Source of the DNA: Smittia aterrima
Taxonomy: Eukaryota > Arthropoda > Insecta > Diptera > Chironomidae
Direction: 5' to 3'
Assembly: GCA_033063855.1 (NCBI GenBank)
Contig: CP093829.1
Span: forward strand, 16,647,537 to 16,711,536
DNA: 64,000 nt
Positions within the stretch are counted from its first letter, which is position 1, and every line of letters starts with the position of its first letter. A program made the position numbers and the translations under genes. Under the pieces are notes generated by a model that was not told the DNA's origin, did not search any database, and saw nothing but the letters and a program-made list of their open reading frames with translations. Positions 60,263 through 64,000 of this stretch are shown here, piece by piece.

Positions 60263-61334
60263 CTAACTGAACAGCTGCTCAGTGGCGCGATTCAAATCCC
60301 AATTGTGACGGCTAAGAGCGGCTCTTGCGTCAAACTCATTAACGCCCATGTCTTTGAGACGTTGGATTTTTGTATCGAAGTCAGGAAATTTGTGAGGACC
60401 TACAATAAATGAAATTAGAAACCTTGAGAGTAATTTGAGAATAAAGTTCTTTCACCTTTCGCATAGCTATTAGTCCAGTGCTTTGCTGTTCGGCAAAACA
60501 TTTCGTAATTATCCTTATATTGTGAAGCAACGACTGCATCTTGTGGATCATCAGGCTCAGCAGAAGCCAGTAAAGCTTGAAGGGAGAGCAAAACTGTTCT
60601 CAATGTCATTGCCGCAGCCCAATTGTCTTTCAAGATATCCAAACAAATTGCTCCGGTAACCGAAGAAATATTTGGATGCCAAATCTTTGTGAGAAATTTC
60701 ACTTTTGGTGGATTGAACGGATACGTTTCTGGGACGTGAATCTTAAACATGAATCAGAGAAGTAGTTGATTGATCCAAAATAATGAAATGATTAACCAAA
60801 ATACCTCTAGCATGAACGTTCCTTGTTCGTATGGTGTGTCTATAAAGAGAAATTGTTTACTTTGTCACTCTCCAAGGTTATTGAAAGTGATCGACGAATT
60901 ACCAACCTGGGGGTCCAGCTATTTCTCCTCTCAGCTCTGTGAAACAATCATTTACTAATTCGAGTTTGATTGAGCATTGTGCAATTTCTTCGCTCCTAGA
61001 ATAATGAATAAATGGGAATGCCATGAAATTTTGAATGTCATTCATACGTCAGGCGAAATATTCTTTCTTTTCAAACGAATTGCGCTTTCAGCCTTTTATA
61101 GATTTGTCGATTCTTGAACGAACATTAGTGCAAATCGATTCGATGGAAGAACAGCTGGATAACAAGCCTTCGTGTGAGTTTGCAAAAGAATATTTTTATC
61201 AAAACAAAAGAAGAAAACTTGAAAATGTGATTTCCACGACTTTCTTCGAAGCGCCTCGATTTTCGAAATCTTATAACTTACCGCAACACTTCTTTGAACT
61301 CTCTTTTAATCCTCGATACTGCCATGTTAGCCAT
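60263..61334 (-). CDS. UBE2K: Ubiquitin-conjugating enzyme E2 K (UBE2K, E2-25K)
   Basis: E2 enzyme that builds Lys48-linked ubiquitin chains, with a C-terminal UBA domain. Exons 61334-61282, 60995-60907, 60839-60805, 60741-60456, 60399-60263; phases agree and give 199 residues (human 200). The UBC fold reads FKEVLRSEEIAQCSIKLEL, FTELRGEIAGPPDTPYEQGTF, ETYPFNPPKVKFLTKIWHPNIS with the HPN motif, and the catalytic cysteine in TGAICLDILKD (about residue 92), then AAAMTLRTVLLSLQALL and EPDDPQDAVVA. The UBA domain is KIQRLKDMGVNEFDARAALSRH. It is known as UbcD4/Ubc4 in Drosophila. It is divergent from PRPS with 225 bases between start codons. Confidence 0.96.
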
Positions 61335-61559
61335 CTTTTCTGGTGATTTTTTAATGAAATTTCGATTTCTGCTTTTCGTGTTGCTAAGATTTTATAGGTG
61401 AACTTTCGGTTGCTCAAAACCAGATGTCACTATTTGTGTTAATCCAAGATCACAATTATCCGACAGCAATTTAGTCCGAACGCGTAGCGAAAACAAACCG
61501 CGTAGCAATAGAATTCTCTTTATTCTATTCTTATCGTTCAACAGACAAACAGTGACAAA
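61335..61559. promoter_or_regulatory. Divergent promoter region, UBE2K / PRPS
   Basis: Only 225 bases separate the two start codons, so both promoters and leaders must share this stretch. No TATA box or DRE motif (TATCGATA) is seen; the middle is CG-richer (CGAACGCGTAGCGAAAAC). Confidence 0.6.
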
Positions 61560-64000
61560 ATGCCGAATATTAAAGTGTTCTCTGGATCATCACATCCTGA
61601 CTTAGCTCAAAGGATCGTCGATCGACTGGGCATTGATCTTGGAAAGGTTGTGACGAAGAAATTCAGCAATTTGGAAACATGGTGAGATTCTAATTTCTTC
61701 TTATTATCGCGGTTGATTGTCTATCTGCCGTCTCACATTCTCTACTCGGCTTTGTATTTCATCAAGTACAGTTATTCGCAATGAGCATAACAAGTGACGA
61801 AAAGGAAATTTTTTCAAAATTCTCAATGAAGAAGAAATTTCATCGTAACCTTGAATTGAACTTATGAGGGAGATTGTGTTGGCTCTTCCGCGCGTCGTAA
61901 AAGTCATCTGCGTTTAGAATCAACACAGATGCAAAACTTCTTCTCCTTAATTTATGCCATGAGGAGACAAAAACGTGTTTAACATAAAGAAGTAACCTCA
62001 ATTAAAATTCCTTTATATTTTGCATGTTATGCTCGATACCTTAGAAGAGGGTAAAACATAAAAGTAAAAAACCTTGATTGCAGGTAGACAAGAGTCAGGT
62101 ACACAAAAAATTTAATTTTCCTGAGACAGCTTAAAAATCGATACACTTTGTTTAGTCGATAACTCAGTGCCGACGTCGCTCTTTTTAAAGACGAGCATGC
62201 AATAATATTGTTGCTTTGTTTTTGTTTGCGCGAGTTGCGCGGATTGACGTAGTGCAATCTGATAATTTTAGCGCCTGACATCTTCTTTTCCTTGTAAAAT
62301 GCATCGCGACCTTGTATGCAACATAAACATTTTATGACAGGCGAGAGAGAGAGCCACTTGTGGACGATCATCATCGACATAAAAATAGAAAACTTTTTCT
62401 TCTATTTCTGACAAACATCTTTAACAAAGAAAAATCTCTTTTCCTCGTCTTTTAGTGTCGAGATCGGAGAGTCAGTTCGTGGCGAAGATGTTTACATCGT
62501 TCAGTCTGGGTCAGGCGAGATCAATGACAATTTGATGGAACTTTTGATTATGATCAACGCATGTAAGATTGCTTCAGCATCGAGAGTCACTGCTGTGATT
62601 CCGTGCTTTCCTTATGCACGTCAAGACAAAAAGGATAAGGTAAGCAAACATATTTCAATCAGTCGCGTGTCCGTCGTGGCTTTCAATCTCCTTCAATAAT
62701 CGCTCTACTTATGATTATCGTGATTGGTTTGGTTTATATTTGATTCTTTCCCTTATTTTTCCATGATTGGCTTTATCTTCACACAAGACTTTCCTTGTTG
62801 ATGATGCTACTAAGTTTAATGTCATTTAAGTTTAATTGTAATTTCTGATGTTTGACAGAAATGAAAACAAAAATGTGGAAGTATCTTTTTTTCTTGAGAT
62901 TCATAGGCAGCGAGTCATTGCGCTGTGTCGTCAAGAAAACGTGATCGTATAAAGTGACTCACAACTGACTTTGTATGTTGTCTCTAATCTTTTAATAATT
63001 ATCAGCCCCACAAACCCGGAGATCGTTCGCAGACCGCGAATATTTCTCCGAGGTTATCGTTTTATGATTTCACTAATCAAAATTATTTTAATTATAAGTT
63101 TATTAAAGAAGTTTTTTTTTGTATCGATTTTCTTTCCGAACAAACTGATTACTCACGCTTACTGAAATTTCTAACGTCTGTGCACACGCCTACTAAAAAA
63201 ATCTTCTTAAATGAATTGTCCTCGGGATTTTATGCCAATTTCAATATTATGCGGCGCTCTTCCTGACAGTCTATCGATGAAAAGATGGCACAGCTGATGA
63301 AGTCTAACGAGTGGAAGTTTCGGGTGAATTATTGTTTCTTTCTTTATCTTTTAACTGGTAGAACATATTTTGGTCATAAATACACGTAAAAACAAATTTG
63401 GGAAAAATTTGTAATGCAATTTCAGGCCTCACCAACCACACTTAAATGTATCAGACGATGTTTCGATTGCTTTGGAGAAAAAAAAATTATTTCCACATTT
63501 TATAAAAATAAGGGCTCGTTTATTGAAAATGATTTTGTTGCAAAAAAGCTAAACTTGAACAAAATCATTTTCTCATTAGATTAAAAATCTGTGTCTTGTG
63601 AATTGCATGCGTACTTGAGTGCACTTATTAACCCGACTTGCGTCAGAAGGCCTGGTCTCTGTTTGTTTGTGTTGTTGCCAGCTGATTTTGACACTAACAT
63701 GTTTTCCAACCGCCTGATCGCCATGAAATAAATAAAGCAAAGCTGATAACAAGTAAATGGAATCGATGGAATTAAAAACATTTCTTAATTAAGTTGAGAT
63801 AACTCGTGCACTCTGCAGTGATCCAAATTTGTACAAAGTGAAAGCGAAAACTGATAAAAAGCATCCTAAGATATTATTCTCGTCCTGTGCACAAAATGAT
63901 CCAAAACTGTCCTTTTCTTGCAATCGAAATTAGAATAGATCACACTTGACTCTGAATCTATCTCTTTGTCTTTCTTTGTTTGTCTTATTTTATGTTTTTA
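61560..64000 (+). CDS. PRPS: Ribose-phosphate pyrophosphokinase (PRPP synthetase), 5' part
   Basis: Makes PRPP from ribose 5-phosphate and ATP for purine, pyrimidine and NAD synthesis, cytosolic. Exons seen: 61560-61681 and 62456-62639, joined in phase 2, giving the first 102 residues: MPNIKVFSGSSHPDLAQRI, FSNLETCVEIGESVRGEDVY, VQSGSGEINDNLMELLIMI, and the ATP-binding CFPYARQDKKDK. The donor after the last Lys is in phase 0. The next universal exon, which should start SRAPISAK, is not found before the window ends. A 54-base open exon candidate at 63270-63323 lies in this unfinished intron. The first intron is 774 bases and the second more than 1.3 kb. Confidence 0.94.
61682..62455. other. PRPS intron 1
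   Basis: 774 bases with no other exon recognised; an AG-type microsatellite stretch (GAGAGAGAGAG) sits near 62343. Confidence 0.6.
63270..63323 (+). other. PRPS: Candidate 54-base cassette exon of PRPS
   Basis: Acceptor-like CTTCCTGACAG, then 18 open codons (SIDEKMAQLMKSNEWKFR) in phase 0, then donor GTGAAT. Both neighbouring boundaries are phase 0, so inclusion would add 18 residues after ARQDKKDK without a frameshift. It looks like protein sequence rather than the AT-rich intron around it. Confidence 0.5.
63525..63572. repeat. Perfect 15-bp inverted repeat in PRPS intron
   Basis: Arms 63525-63539 (GAAAATGATTTTGTT) and 63558-63572 (AACAAAATCATTTTC) are exact reverse complements with an 18-base loop. 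It could form a hairpin in the transcript or be the remains of a short inverted-repeat element. Confidence 0.8.

Larger units (their letters stand above)
62640..64000. other. PRPS intron 2, incomplete
   Basis: About 1.36 kb to the window end. Apart from the candidate cassette exon and the inverted repeat listed above, I see only AT-rich intron. A longer open stretch around 63004-63266 in one frame has no family features and I treat it as chance. Confidence 0.5.

Noticed and set aside
63004..63266. Open stretch of about 87 codons in the PRPS intron
   Set aside because: It does not resemble PRPS or any family I know, has no clear splice donor and ends in a stop just before the better candidate exon.
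1..64000. CRISPR arrays, bacterial operons, insertion sequences, tRNA and rRNA genes, viral or transposon coding regions
   Set aside because: None seen. The sequence is eukaryotic with spliced genes, and no repeat-spacer pattern, tRNA B-box with matching arms, or reverse transcriptase/transposase motif was found by reading.

Overview
The window is nuclear DNA from an insect, most likely a nematoceran fly such as a chironomid midge. This is inferred from AT-rich spacers, very short introns (mostly 40-75 bases), GT-AG splice sites, and proteins that read closest to dipteran orthologues (for example a 614-residue V-ATPase subunit A). No sequence search was run. Exon boundaries were set by eye from reading frame, phase and homology known from memory.

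Layout. Bases 1 to about 15,370 hold no gene I can support. From 15.4 to 28 kb the minus strand carries BBS8 (with a perfect 585-bp tandem duplication over its first exon), COQ9 with a complete glomulin gene nested in its first intron, and a Ras-like GTPase. From 28.9 to 38 kb come hyccin (minus, with two alternative last exons), DPH4/DNAJC24 and NDUFB11 (plus), and the Golgi stacking protein GRASP (minus). From 38.4 to 43.5 kb two V-ATPase subunit A genes lie head to head as an almost perfect inverted repeat. From 44.2 to 53 kb are a centaurin-alpha/ADAP ArfGAP (plus), a MADF-BESS regulator, lambda-crystallin/CRYL1 and ribosomal protein eS17 (all minus). From 53.5 to 64 kb are two divergent pairs: SMC5 (minus) with a SANBR/KIAA1841 homologue (plus), and UBE2K (minus) with the 5' part of PRPP synthetase (plus, cut by the window end).

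The genes are housekeeping functions: cilium (BBS8), ubiquinone and complex I (COQ9, NDUFB11), ubiquitin control (glomulin, UBE2K), phosphoinositide and Golgi membranes (hyccin, ADAP, GRASP), acidification (V-ATPase A twice), translation (eS17, diphthamide), chromosome repair (SMC5) and nucleotide supply (PRPS). They are not one pathway.

The most striking structures are: the V-ATPase inverted pair, whose arms match from the start codon to the stop codon, introns included, while the flanks differ, with an M-box-like site before each copy; the COQ9/glomulin nested locus; the BBS8 exon duplication; paired alternative last exons in hyccin; and an unexplained 54-base open exon in PRPS.
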